Shown here: positions 13,907 through 24,904 of the stretch, piece after piece
How positions within the stretch are numbered: position 1 is the first letter of the stretch
Layout of the letters: each line of letters begins with the position of its first letter
Origin: Branchiostoma floridae
Taxonomy: Eukaryota > Chordata > Leptocardii > Amphioxiformes > Branchiostomatidae
Direction: 5' to 3'
Length of the DNA: 64,000 nucleotides
Assembly: GCF_000003815.2 (NCBI RefSeq)
Contig: NC_049983.1
Span: 14,266,240 to 14,330,239 of the forward strand
Notes under the pieces: generated by a model
Told to the model about the DNA's origin: nothing
What the model saw: the letters and a program-made list of their open reading frames with translations, nothing else
Database searches by the model: none
Position numbers and translations under genes: made by a program

Positions 13907-15230
13907 TTTGGTTGATGTGTTCTGTTCTGCGCCAAGGACGTGTATGACTTTAAATAAAGACGATAGCGTGGCTGTGTCAGCAGTCTGTTATAGAATAGTC
14001 GTATCAGGAAGTTTCGGTCGTATTTAAACGATTTTAGGGGATATTTGTGACGCGAGGAAGTGATATGAGCTCTGGTCACATGAGAGAGTAACTTGGACAT
14101 GACAAATGACTATTTTTAGACATGGGGTGCCGACATGCCCTCGACTACGTACACGGAAATGCCCCAAACCCAGTAAGTAATGGGTTTCCCTGGCGAAGCG
14201 CGTGGTTCTGTGGTGGCATGTTTACGAATGATGCAATGGTTTCGATCACTTGCACAATCTATCCTCATCTCGCCCCCTTATATTTCCCTACAGAAAGTCA
14301 GCAGTTGATATTTGTTGCGATATCATTTTATGAAAGACTAGTGCGCAGCAAACACAAGAGAATAGTAACGAAAGTAAAGTTGAGTTGATTTGAAAGATGA
14401 CTATTTCCATTACCCTATCTACATGTACTATGTTTGATATTGGTATAAATAGATTGCTTAACTGTCCGTGTGCTAATTTTCAATAAGAGGAAATATCATT
14501 GACGTAAGAAAAACACCTGCAATGGGACGCTTCCTTACTTAAGGAGGTTCTTTTTCCAAGTAAAGGGAATGTGATTGACGTAAGAAAACACCTGTGACGT
14601 TTCCTTTCCTTTTCTTAGTGTCTTTGCGACACATCGTGCATCATTTTGTATGGGCTATTAACTTCCCATTGTAGACCTTAGGATGTAGCATGATTGCATG
14701 TGTAACAAGTTGTAACATGCACAGTTCGGGTGTGGCACTGGGATTTCTTCTTTGTCAGTGAGCTCACCATAATTTCGACTACATATTCTTCACGATTCCC
14801 CACCATACAGAAAACATGAGCAGGTCATCTTAATGTCAAAATAAAGGACATTTTACTATCCAACTATACGGAAACTGCGTTTATACCTATTGTGGCAGTT
14901 CTCAACCTCCCTGTATGTTCCACTTGCAGTATTTTTGATCGAAAAAAATACGAACGAAAATTCTCACCATTGATTCTGCACAAAATTGCGATGCCTAGCA
15001 TCATATTGCCATTGCAGTTAGCCCTAAACGAAAAGAAAGTTCATTCTAATTTTCATGCAAACTTTCGTCTTGTACGGTTTATATGAATTGGGTGTGTGGC
15101 ATGGTCACTATCAAACTGAACTCGAGTAACCCCTTTTTTGCTGCACCAAACTTCTACATGACAAGGCTATGCATGAACACGTGCGCATGCACAGAGTAGG
15201 CGGGTGTCGTTTACGCCTATGTCCGTCATT
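13907..15230. other. Intergenic, no gene seen
   Basis: Upstream flank of the PhyH-type gene followed by AT-rich DNA. Segments near 14.48-14.62 kb (GACGTAAGAAAA...CACCTG...TTTCC) occur twice and resemble pieces of the repeats further right. No supported exon. Confidence 0.4.
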
Positions 15231-15234
15231 TATC

Positions 15235-16740
15235 GATGAATGCTTTGTTTAACATGACCATCAGCGTTTAAGATCTACATTATTCGTTCCCTTTACCTGG
15301 AAAACGACGAGGATATGTCCTATTTTTAGGATTTGTCCTTTTGTCCTATAATTAACTCACAGCAGATTAAATAACTGCGTCAACGTAGCCAGACAAAAGC
15401 TTTTTGTTAAAACGCTCTCAAGGAAACGAGCCGCCGTGTTGGTCTTGCGGTCATTTCCTTGAGTAGAACAAACTGAACAATAGAATACTAGTATATGCCT
15501 ACCTATTGACCTCCAGAACGTTGGGGGGGGGGGTGAAGGTTAATGCTGTTCATAACTGCTGTTGCGGTTCACAATCTCTCTTTGTGTCGCACCCTCAGTA
15601 TATCTGATGGGGGAGAAAGGAGCGAAAATTCTCAATATTGATAATGCAATCACAACATTTGGATATCTAGCATCATACTGTCGCAAAAGTTAGCCTTAGA
15701 AGAGAGATCATTTTGATTTTCATGCAAAAAGTTTTGTCATGTAAGTTTGATATGAATTTGGGTTTGTCGCCAAAGTTTGTCAGTAGTAAACGTTAATTGA
15801 CTGAGACTCGAGTAAGCCTTTTTGCTCGAAACTTCTGTATGGCGAGGATATGCACACATACATGTGTATTAGATATCCAGCGAATTCGAAATGTGTCGTT
15901 TGGGACGGACATACCTACGTCATTTATCGATGAACGCTTGTCTATGTCTATCCTGACCATCAGCTTTAAGATGTGCATTTATGTTTCCTTTACTTGGAAA
16001 GATTGTCGTGGGGAGAAAAATCACCTCTTTTCTACCAGGATATGTCCTTGGGCCAGGAGATCCATTTCTACATCAGATCAAACATAGATGGAACAATCCA
16101 GACAAAAGCTTTGTCGTTAGCAGGTGGATGGTCCGTTTCATTGGGAGGTCTGACCTCTCACGGAAACGAACCATCCACCTGTTGAATTTGAATCATTTCC
16201 TCAAGGGAACAATAGACCAGGGAAGGTGTCGTTTGGGGAGTTGCACTTGCGTCATTTATTGATGAACGCTTTGTCTATCCTGACCATCAGCTGTAAGATT
16301 TTTAAGTACGTTTTTGTATATTCTACTTGGAAAAGTTTTAGTGTGTACGGAAGTCGCTTCTCCTCCGGATCGCCCAGGATATGTCGCAGATCAAATATAG
16401 AACAATCCATATAAAGGCTTTATCATCCAACACCTCAAAGACCTCTCAAGGAAACGAACCGTCCACCTGTTATATTTGAATCATTTCCTCAAGTGAACAA
16501 TAGTATGTATCGATGACAGCTTTGTCTATCTTGATCATCAGCTTTAAGGTGTATATTTTTCGTTTCCTTTAGTTAGAAAAGTTTTGGTGGGGAAAAAATG
16601 ACGTCTTCTCGACCAGGAAATGTCCTTGCGCCAGGTGGGCTTTTTCTCAATTAAATTACAGCAGATCAACTAGAGACATAGCCAAACAAACGTTTTTCTT
16701 GCCCAACACTTGAAAGTCCTCCCAAGGAAACGAACCATCC
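15235..16740 (+). repeat. Degenerate tandem repeat array, units about 300 bp
   Basis: Diverged copies of one unit recur at about 15.24, 15.92, 16.25 and 16.51 kb. Shared landmarks in order are: GACCATCAGC(T)TTAAG, a TTTCCTTTACTTGGAAA-like stretch, a GGGGAGAAAAA tract, CCAGGATATGTCCT, AGACAAAAGCTTT, and GAACCATCCACCTGTT at the unit end. There is no conserved reading frame across the copies. Confidence 0.6.
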
Positions 16741-16751
16741 ACCTGTTAAGG

Positions 16752-18514
16752 TTGCCCCATTCTGACGTCACAAGTTAGAATCTTCTGCCACCACCCACAG
16801 GATATGTGGTCAAGTTCCAGCGGTTTCTTACAGAATTCTGGAATTCTGAAGTATTGGGCTGCAGCAAGTAGGACTGGGAGTGGTGAATGTCTCACCCTTG
16901 ATGTCATTATCTATTACGAATATACAAGGTTTTGCCCCGCGGCACACAACACATTTTACATTTTCTGCATTTCATCCTTGTTCAATGTTTCTTAGCACTA
17001 CTGATCATTATAAATCATCTGTCTCTACTTTGTAACAGAAGGCATCAACTTTTATTGATGTTTGTCTTAATTATACAGTGAAGTCGAGTGGACTGTTATT
17101 TGTAGATTGTTGGTAGGGCTTGTTTGTTGCTGCTTATACTGTCCGCCCCGAATGACGACAGAAAAATTGTCACGTACCCACCACTATCTTACACGTCACA
17201 GTGGGTGTCTTCACTTTACCTGGTCTCATCCGGTAACATTCTAAAAATACTACCTGAATTGTCTTTTAATAGTTGGATTTAATTTTCTAGGGGCTATTTT
17301 TCCAAGAAAGAAAATCTCTTTGACGAAAGAAAGCATTTGCGAAAGGACGTTTCCTTTACTTTACGAGTGGTATTTGTTGAGATTGTTTCTTTGTTTCTAT
17401 TACTTGCTGCCTGCTTAATATTGTCACGTCTTACACATCCCAGTTAATACCCAAATCATCGCTTAGTGGGTTGTACCTCGGCCCATCCTTAAGGAAGCAA
17501 TTTAAAGTAACATTCCATCTCCCATCTGAATGGCTTCTCGATCACTAGTTACTAGTACACTGTAGTGGATTTTACCTCGGCCCATCCCTAAGGAACTAAT
17601 CCGATCTCACACGTCACTGCATGTCTACATTGAAGAGGATTTTACCTCGACAAATGAAGTCAACCTAAACATGCTACATGACCTAGGAGCGAGGATATGG
17701 ATATATTCTTCACTACCTAGTTCGTCCTTGTTGGAACCGGCTTGGTCCAGAGTTATAAGACACTTGCTGAAGAAGTCAACGGCCCCTTTGATTGAGGGGA
17801 TATACCCCTGTCACATTTCCCACGATCTTCGGGCGTATCGATGGAAGATCGGCCATATCTAAGATCGACAGCGGGTTGCGCATATTTTTTACCTGAAAAC
17901 CGTCCCTGTCACATATGAGCCATACTTTGCACCTTGTACAATCGCTGTGCGATTAAGTTATTATCATAAGCGAAGCTCGGGCGATTGCCGCAGAACCGTC
18001 GTCCGATTGATTTCCGCCAAATGTGACAGGGGTATTACCGGTACGGCCACCGGCGATCTGATCAAGGACGTCATATATAGCGTCCTTAATCTGCCAGGTG
18101 AAGCAAGTAAGGCGAAGCCTCCTTCTTATATTTAGACAAGTCTAGACAAGGACACGACTCAGATGGAAACGTGAACTATGGTATCTACGTATACAATCGC
18201 CCAGAAAAAGTAAAAGTTATGCACTTTATCAAGGACGTGGACTTTTGTCTCTCGTTAAAAGAAAAAAACCTCTTCAAAAGTGTTTTGAAAATGTTCTTTT
18301 TGGACTTTTGGATTTACTAATGCACAATACTTCAACTTAAGACGTTGGTTTACAAAGGTTCCTCTTCCTTTACCTGGAAATGCCCGCCTGTGTGTTTCAA
18401 ACCGGGCCATATTTAGGCATACCTGTACACCTGAGCGTACAAATGATTACCAAGCTATTATGTCGGTCAACGACTGCTCCAAACTGAGTATCAGCCTGTG
18501 CAAAGTACAAAATA
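16752..18514 (+). repeat. Duplicated block, copy 1 (split by the 3.96-kb element)
   Basis: Begins TTGCCCCATTCTGACGTCAC and is clearly alignable, with indels, to 22911-24480. The first 450 bp are the best conserved (GGATATGTGGTCAAGTTCC, GAATTCTGGAATTCTGAAG). Later shared parts include repeated TTTACCTCGGCCCATCC motifs and a closing CAAAGTACAAAATA. Copy 1 is cut exactly there by the TA-flanked element and resumes after 22474. Confidence 0.75.
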
Positions 18515-18710
18515 CGAGGGGTGATCAATAAGTTCTCGGCCTAACTCAGAAATAATAAGCACAACTCAAATTCTGAGGCACAACTTTATAGTATGAAGCC
18601 TTTTATCAATATCCTCCAAATTACAAATCATTGGAGTCATTACTTTCCAGGCATTCGTTTTATGCAAATTAGAAGGTAATTGGCGAGAAAAAAGTGGTGT
18701 GAATTGTGAT
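18515..18710 (+). repeat. Left terminal inverted repeat
   Basis: Pairs with 22280-22474 on the opposite strand. Landmarks include AAATAATAAGCACAACTC, AGTATGAAGCCTTTTATC, GGAGTCATTACTTTCCAGGC and TTTTATGCAAATTAGAAGG, all of which recur as reverse complements at the right end. Confidence 0.85.
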
Positions 18711-18885
18711 CAGACATGTGTGGGTCGAGTTCCCCATGCCGTAAATTAACAAAAGACATTGTCAAAATGTTTGCTAATCATTCTCCTCCTATTTCAAGCA
18801 AAAAGAATTGGGTGTCTGACTTCCAGCAGCGCAAGTTCGATCGCACACCTCAGGTCAGGTCAATTGTCCCATTTTTTCCCGTTCT

Positions 18886-19140
18886 CCCTTACCTAACATT
18901 ACTGGGTGTCGCCTGCAAAGTAATGATCACAATAATTTGAATTTTTGTACAGATTTATATAAGACGTTATACTTGACATCTATGCTTCGAAATCTGAGCT
19001 GTGCTTATTATTTCTCCGTAAAACCGAGGACTTATTGATAATCCCACGTACTTGTATAAAATCTTATATAAATGTGTACCAAAATTCAAATTATTGTGAT
19101 CATTACGTTGCAGGTGACACCCAGTAATGTTAGGTAAGGG
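18886..19140 (+). repeat. Foldback segment inside the element
   Basis: Arms of about 80 bp at 18886-18965 and 19055-19140 are inverted copies (left CCCTTACCTAACATTACTGG, right its complement ending in GGTAAGGG). The loop holds a second, diverged end-like sequence at about 18,998-19,050 (GTGCTTATTATTTCT...CTTATTGAT) that resembles the element's own terminal repeat. This looks like a nested related element. Confidence 0.7.
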
Positions 19141-19152
19141 ATAACGAAAAAA

Positions 19153-19490
19153 AGTATCCTATTTGTCCTGAATTAGTCCTCGGCCCCTCCGTTATGAAGT
19201 GATGCGGAAATCGTCTGGAGCCTAAAGTCACCTATGCGCTGAGACGACCGCATTAAGCGGGCGTCCAAAAACCGCGCAAAGCAGAAAACTTGTCGAGGGC
19301 TGGGCGGGTGGGTCGCTTCAGGCTCCAGACGTAGCCGGAGGGCCACAGGAGGACTGACAGTTTGACATCTCTTAGTATTGTGGGGTCAAAGGGCAACTTT
19401 CGGGACCAATGACTAATCAGGTTAAATAGTATCCTATTTGTCCTGAATTAGTCCTCGGCCCCTCCGTTATGAAGTGATGCGGAAATCGTC
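19153..19490 (+). repeat. 63-bp direct repeat pair
   Basis: 19153-19215 and 19428-19490 are the same 63 bases by eye (starting AGTATCCTATTTGTCCTGAA, ending GCGGAAATCGTC). The second copy abuts the end of the 86-bp repeat described separately. Confidence 0.85.
19343..19428 (+). repeat. 86-bp direct repeat, left copy
   Basis: Starts CCACAGGAGGACTGACAG and ends CAGGTTAAATA. It recurs in the same orientation at 22147-22232, bracketing 2.7 kb of internal sequence. Confidence 0.85.
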
Positions 19491-20042
19491 TTCCGCCTTT
19501 GCCCTCTCTGACTTTGGAGCCTTTCCTCTCCTGTCCCCTAATACCTCCCTACAAAGATACTTCCTTAAGGTACCTTCTCGCTCCTTTCCTCTCCCTGTCT
19601 ACTCTTTCAAATCACTCCCTGTCTTTATCCCTCTCTCATCTTCCCATCCTTATCTTCGCTCTATCACCTTTCCTCTCCCCTTACTCATATGATTCCTTTC
19701 TTACTCCTCTCGACTTGTCCCCCTCACTCATCTTGCTCTTCTTTGAACTTTTATCACTAACGTTACATAAACCACACATTCCTAAGTATTCACACTCGTT
19801 TTCCCAACACTGATCATACCCACTCCAAATTTACACAGCGATTCAAACATGAAGGAAAAACAGACAAAACTGAACCGTGCTCTGTACTGCATCTGGTAAG
19901 TCATCACTGTGCGACACAAAAATCATTTATACACAGACGCACATCAGGCTGCTCACTTCTGTCCTCAATGCCCGTTTCCCGCGCACACCCTTTAGCCAGG
20001 CATCAGTCCGGCGACGATACTTACGCACTTCCGCCTAGCAAA

Positions 20043-20446
20043 TCATCCAGCCTCCCGCGGAAACCCATCGCACTGGATTTAGTTACAAAATGTCATGGAA
20101 GAACGTACATGACTTCCCGAATCATTCAGCCTTCCGCGGAACCCCTTCGCGCTGAATGATGTCACAGCAAATCACGAAAGAAAATAAACGAGCACAATTT
20201 CTCGGATCGTCCAGCCTTCCGCGGAAACCCTTCGCGCTGGATAACGTCACACCATGCTGAAAATACGACTGCACACTTCTCGGGTCATTCAGCTTACTGC
20301 GGAACCCCGTCGCACTGAATGATATCTTGCTGTGCTATAAAAAAGGCGTCAAACCAAAGACGTTCTTGGTCAGACCAATCTCAAAACAGGTTTACTCGAT
20401 TAGTTCCTAACCATCCAGCATCCCGCGGCACCCCATCGCACTGGAA
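20043..20446 (+). repeat. Array of five related hairpins
   Basis: Five 36-41-bp units at about 20043, 20121, 20205, 20284 and 20411 share a core like CCTTCCGCGGAACCCCTTCGCG. The flanking arms can pair: ATCATTCAGC with GCTGAATGAT in unit 2, and ATCCAG with CTGGAT in unit 1. Between units the arms switch from ATTCAG/CTGAAT to ATCCAG/CTGGAT, so pairing is kept while the sequence changes. Spacing between starts is 78-84 bp for four units, then 127 bp. The function is unknown; no reading frame is shared. Confidence 0.7.
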
Positions 20447-22146
20447 AACGACATGTCAAAATCCATCAAGAAAAATAGGGGAAAAAAATGACTTACAGTC
20501 CGTTCCTTGAGCTGTCGGCGGGGTTAGCTGAACTGACCGGCAGGGGCTGGGCGGTGTCGGGGACCGGAGCGCCAGTCGACCCTGATCCTCTGACCGCTGT
20601 CCCTTGTAGCACTGTGCCCTGAAGCCGCCTCCTCAGGTTCCCTGGTATTTATTATCTCACAACTTTATTCAGTACAAAGAAAACATGGTTCACAACATAA
20701 AACATCACAGCCTAACAGGTTCCATGGCGCTTCTTGACCCCTCTCTGCTGCTAAAGCTTGTGCAGGCCACCAACGGGTCCTATCGGGCCACACATCTGGC
20801 GAGGTTGATGATGGCGTGTCCCGGAGCTGGGTGGTGGTGTGTCCCTCGCATCCCTGTTGTTGGAGGGGGAGAGCGTCAGACCTGTATGAACAACACGTGA
20901 ACCATGAGATAGTGGGGAGGGACGGGCGCCCGGCAACAGGTCCGGTCCCAGACAGACAAGTCTAAAACAAACGCATCTTCCACACCGCCCAGCCCCCCCA
21001 CATGCGAGCGAGCCGCGTTACGTGGCGTAAGGCTGGGTCACGCGCGCCCACAACATCCAAACGCGCCTTACAGATACACACTCATACACATGCAAAACAA
21101 ACTCCAAACTAATGCAAAATATTAGCGGAAACCCCATACACAGCCTCGACGTTCAATCTAGGAAAGCAAAAGAAAATTCTACCTTGCCAAAACAGAAATG
21201 ACACCCAAATCGTACCGGCTGCAGCCTTCGAAGCTCAGAGGGGTTGGCTGAACGCTACGACAAGCTCTCTCAGCGGGGTGACGTCTGATCCTGAAAACAA
21301 AGAACCAGGAGGGGGGGGGTCGCCATCTTGCCTCCTGGAACATGCCATCGTCGTTCTCTGTTCCTGCCTGAAATATTCACGAAAATCAAAAAATGACATC
21401 AAAATCTGGAAACTCTCGTTCTGCTCCACACCTCAGCAATAAAAGCCAACACCCACAGCTTTCCTTCGCGGAGGATCACTATGGATACAAAAACATAACC
21501 AGGACAAAAGAAATTCGAGAGAACCACCATCTGCCATGTGGGCACCAACTATCTGCTTGGAGTAGCTGTCGGACCCTGCTAAAACATTCACAAAGGCACG
21601 AAAACACACAAGAATCAATCAGCTTCACGCAGAACAAAACGCCAGCCTGAACGAAAAAGGCGTCCTAAACTCGTCCCGGCCTAAGAAGGAAGAAAGGCTT
21701 GAAACTGTAACGAAAATGGCGTAAAGCAGTCACCCCTGCACTCCGGAACATTCCTCCCTCAAAAATCAAGTATTCATATGCAAAAAACAACAGACAACGC
21801 AAGGATTAAAATGATATAGCTGGCAGCCGGAATTCCAAGCGGTGCTAGAAAGGAAACACAAACAGCGAGAACCATAATCAGTAAAGGCCGCTCCGAACCT
21901 CTAACGAAGCACACACAGGAGTAAAGAGACGAGAGAAACACACGAAAAAGTACCAACCGACCGCGGAACCAAATCAAACCTTCCGTGGAAAGAACGTGTC
22001 CTCCCGAGGGTTAAATCAAAACGTGACCGCCAAGGCCTCGAGCCGTAGCGTGCTTCCCTGCGGCGTCGAAAAACCAACATCACTGCTGGGCAGGTTTTCT
22101 GCTTTGCGTGGTGAGCAGAAGTGGAGGGGTCCGTCGTAGACGAGGA

Positions 22147-22232
22147 CCACAGGAGGACTGACAGTTTGACATCTCTTAGTATTGTGGGGTCAAAGGGCAA
22201 CTTTCGGGACCAATGACTAATCAGGTTAAATA
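22147..22232 (+). repeat. 86-bp direct repeat, right copy
   Basis: Second copy of the repeat at 19343-19428. It is followed directly by the right terminal repeat region of the element. Confidence 0.85.
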
Positions 22233-22279
22233 AGTGGACAATTGATCTGAAACCTGAGGTGTGCGGGTCAAATTGTCTG

Positions 22280-22474
22280 ATCACACTTCACCCTTCTTTT
22301 TCTCGCCACTTACCTTCTAATTTGCATAAAACGAATGCCTGGAAAGTAATGACTCCATTGATTTGTAATTTGGAGGATATTGATAAAAGGCTTCATACTA
22401 TAAAGTTGTGCCTCAAAATTTGAGTTGTGCTTATTATTTCTGGGTTAGGCCGAGAACATATTGATCACCCCTCG
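22280..22474 (-). repeat. Right terminal inverted repeat
   Basis: Reverse complement of the left end at 18515-18710 with a small number of differences. It ends GATCACCCCTCG and is followed by the TA duplication. Confidence 0.85.
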
Positions 22475-22910
22475 TATCTACTTGATAATTGTACAATTGC
22501 TGGAATTCGCACCAGCGTAAAACCAATATTGAAATCCTGTTTAGGTTGTTTTCGGATAGAGATGGTCGCATCCCAAGCTGCCGAGGTCATTCCACCTACC
22601 TTGTTTTTGTCAAGTTGCTATTTGAAAAAAAAACGTACAGAAATATTGACACTAGTTTTGTATGTTAGCCACAACTGACACAATTCACTTGATTTGGAAA
22701 TATCATAAAATCAAGGGAGGTAATATTAATAAATTTGCCTATGGACACTTGTTCTTCTGTAAAAATACATTCAAGTGCTCATCGAGAAAAGGGATGGCAC
22801 CGTCCACATGGTGCTGTACATGTATTGTCTACCCGTTTTCTCTGATGTTTGTGATGTGATATTAGGTGACAAGAAATGTGTCAAATCTCTGGTTCGTGTC
22901 TAGCACATGT

Positions 22911-24480
22911 TGCTCCATTCTGACGTCACAAGTTAGAATCTTCTGCCACCACCCACAGGATATGTGGTCAAGTTCCAGCGGTTTCTTACAGAATTCTGGA
23001 ATTCTGAAGTATTGGGCTGCAGCAAGTAGGACTAGGAGTGGTGAATGTCTCACCCTTGATGTCATTATCTACTACGAATATACAACTTGTTTTGCCCCGC
23101 GGCACACAACACATTTTACATTTTCTGCATTTCATCCTTTTTCAATGTTTCTTAGCACTACTGATCATTATAAATCATCTGTCTCTACTTTGTGTCAGAA
23201 GGCATCAAATTTTATTGATGTTTGTCTTAATTATACAGTGAAGTCGATTGAAGTGTTATTTGTAGATTGTTGGTAGGGCTTGTTTGTTGCTGTTTATACT
23301 GTCCGTCCCGAATGACGGCAAAAAAAATGTCACGTAGTACGGTACCCACAACTATCTTACACGTCACAGTGGGTGTCTTCACTTTACCTGGTCTCATCCG
23401 GTAGCATTCTAAAAATGCTACATGAAATGTCTTTTAATAGATGAAGTTAATTCTCTTTGGCCTATTTTTCCAAGAAAGAAATTATCCAGGACGTAAGAAG
23501 TGCTTGCGAAATGATGTTTCCTTTACTTTGGAGTGGTAAATATAGAGAATGTTATGATCTCTTTGTTGACTTGGAATTTTCTGTCTGCCAAAATGACGCA
23601 GGAAAATTGTCAAGTTGCAACAGCCATGGGCAATCACAGTGGATTCCTTCATAATCACTTAGTGTGCTTTACCTCGGCCGGGCGGCCCATCCTAAGGAAG
23701 TAATATGCCACTGGGGATGTCTCATTGGATACCCATTGGCCCATCCTTAAGGAAGTAACCCAATCTCATGCGTCAATGGGTGGCTTCACTAAGTGGATTT
23801 TACCTCGGCGAAGGAACTTAAACATGCTACATTACAAAATGGAAAAGTCTTATCACTCTGGACGAAGTATGTTCCACAAAGGACGAACTTAGTGAAACTT
23901 GTATCCATTCTCACGTCTTGAACCTTGAGTCCGGAGTGAGGATTTTTTGTTGCAGAATAATCGCACTGACACACACACACACCGATTATAAGGTCAACGA
24001 CCCATATGCATGGTTGAGGCCTGGCTTCACCCATCAGCCTATTAGGTTGCCTCAAGTTGAGGCGTTATCGGTATATGCCACCAGCGACCTGATAGGTGAA
24101 CCCAGCGAGACAAAGCCTGCTTCTCATATCTAGACAAGGAAACGACTCAGATGGAAATGTGAACATGGTTATCGAATCATCGAGCAGTATAAGTGAACCC
24201 TACGTACTTGAGGTCTGTCAAGCATGTAGAATTTTCTTTCTCGTTATCAGGAATAATCTTTGAAAATGTTATATGTGGACTTTTGGATTTACGTGCATAA
24301 CTTCAACTAAAGAAGTTTAAGAAGGTTCCACTTCCTTTACCTGGAAAAGCCTGCCTATGTGTTTCAAACCGGGCCATATTTAGGCATACCTGTACACCTG
24401 AGCGTACAAATAATTACCAAGCTATTATGTCGGTCAACGACTGCTCCAAACTGACTATCAACCAGTGCAAAGTACAAAAT
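22911..24480 (+). repeat. Duplicated block, copy 2 (uninterrupted)
   Basis: Second copy of 16752-18514. It starts within 450 bp of the resumed end of copy 1, so the two form an approximately 2.2-kb tandem duplication. It runs unbroken through the site where copy 1 carries the 3.96-kb insertion. An open frame of 136 codons here (22866-23276) is not preserved in copy 1. Confidence 0.7.
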
Positions 24481-24610
24481 ATCTACTTGATAATTGTGCA
24501 AACTTTCATTTTCATTGCTTGGGAAAAGTCTGCCTAGGTGTTTGTACAACTTAGCGAACAGCCAACCACTAGCTCTTGAGTCGGTCAACTATGGCTTCAA
24601 AATAATTACT

Positions 24611-24904
24611 GTTAAGTTAAAAGTTAAAGTTACCCTTACATCTGTGCAGATGCTTTTGGGGTGGCGCCCATCTCCATTTCGAGTAGCCCTTGGGCCACAC
24701 ATGTGCAAGCCACTACAGCAGGGGGCTGGTCCGCTGGTAGTGATGTGTGTTTAACTTCCATACTCTTTCTCTTTAGTGCTGAGTGCTAAGCAGAGAAAGC
24801 AGCATGAACCATTTTTAAAGTCTTTGGTATGACCCGGCCGGGGTTCGAACTCACGACCTACCGAATGCAAGGCGAACACTCTAACCACTAGGCCATTGCA
24901 CCGG
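24611..24904 (-). mobile_element. tRNA-derived SINE
   Basis: On the minus strand it opens with a tRNA-like head from 24904: GCAATGGCCTAGTGGTTAG (A box), then a TTGCATT anticodon-like loop, then GAGTTCGAACCCC (B box). A unique body follows (AAAGACTTTAAAAATGG, CTTAGCACTCAGCAC), and the 3' tail is a short repeat of the AGTTAA type near 24611-24635. The acceptor stem does not close, so it is not a tRNA gene. Its family name cannot be fixed without a repeat library. Confidence 0.8.

Larger units (their letters stand above)
18515..22474 (+). mobile_element. 3,960-bp non-autonomous element with long terminal inverted repeats and TA target duplication
   Basis: Both ends are CGAGGGGTGATCAATA-type sequences in inverted orientation. 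The inverted repeat continues for about 190 bp, and more weakly to about 240 bp (22233-22474 against 18515-18876, which has an extra segment of about 110 bp). TA flanks the element on both sides (18513-18514 and 22475-22476), as in Tc1/mariner-type insertions. The related sequence near 24,480 reads straight through (AAAATATCTACTTGATAATTG) and represents the unoccupied site. No transposase frame is visible, so the element must be mobilised in trans. Inside are a foldback segment, two pairs of direct repeats, a pyrimidine-rich stretch (19.5-19.8 kb) and an array of hairpins. Confidence 0.8.

Noticed and set aside
20510-21430. Several GC-rich minus-strand frames inside the 3.96-kb element (for example 20751-20936 and 21235-21429)
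   Set aside because: They do not join in a consistent order or phase and match no recognised transposase or reverse-transcriptase motif.
22866-23276. 136-codon frame in the duplicated block
   Set aside because: The frame is not kept in the other copy at 16.75 kb, and no family resemblance or start context is visible.
24830-24904. Possible tRNA-Ala gene on the minus strand
   Set aside because: A and B boxes are good, but the acceptor stem does not pair and the sequence continues into a SINE body.
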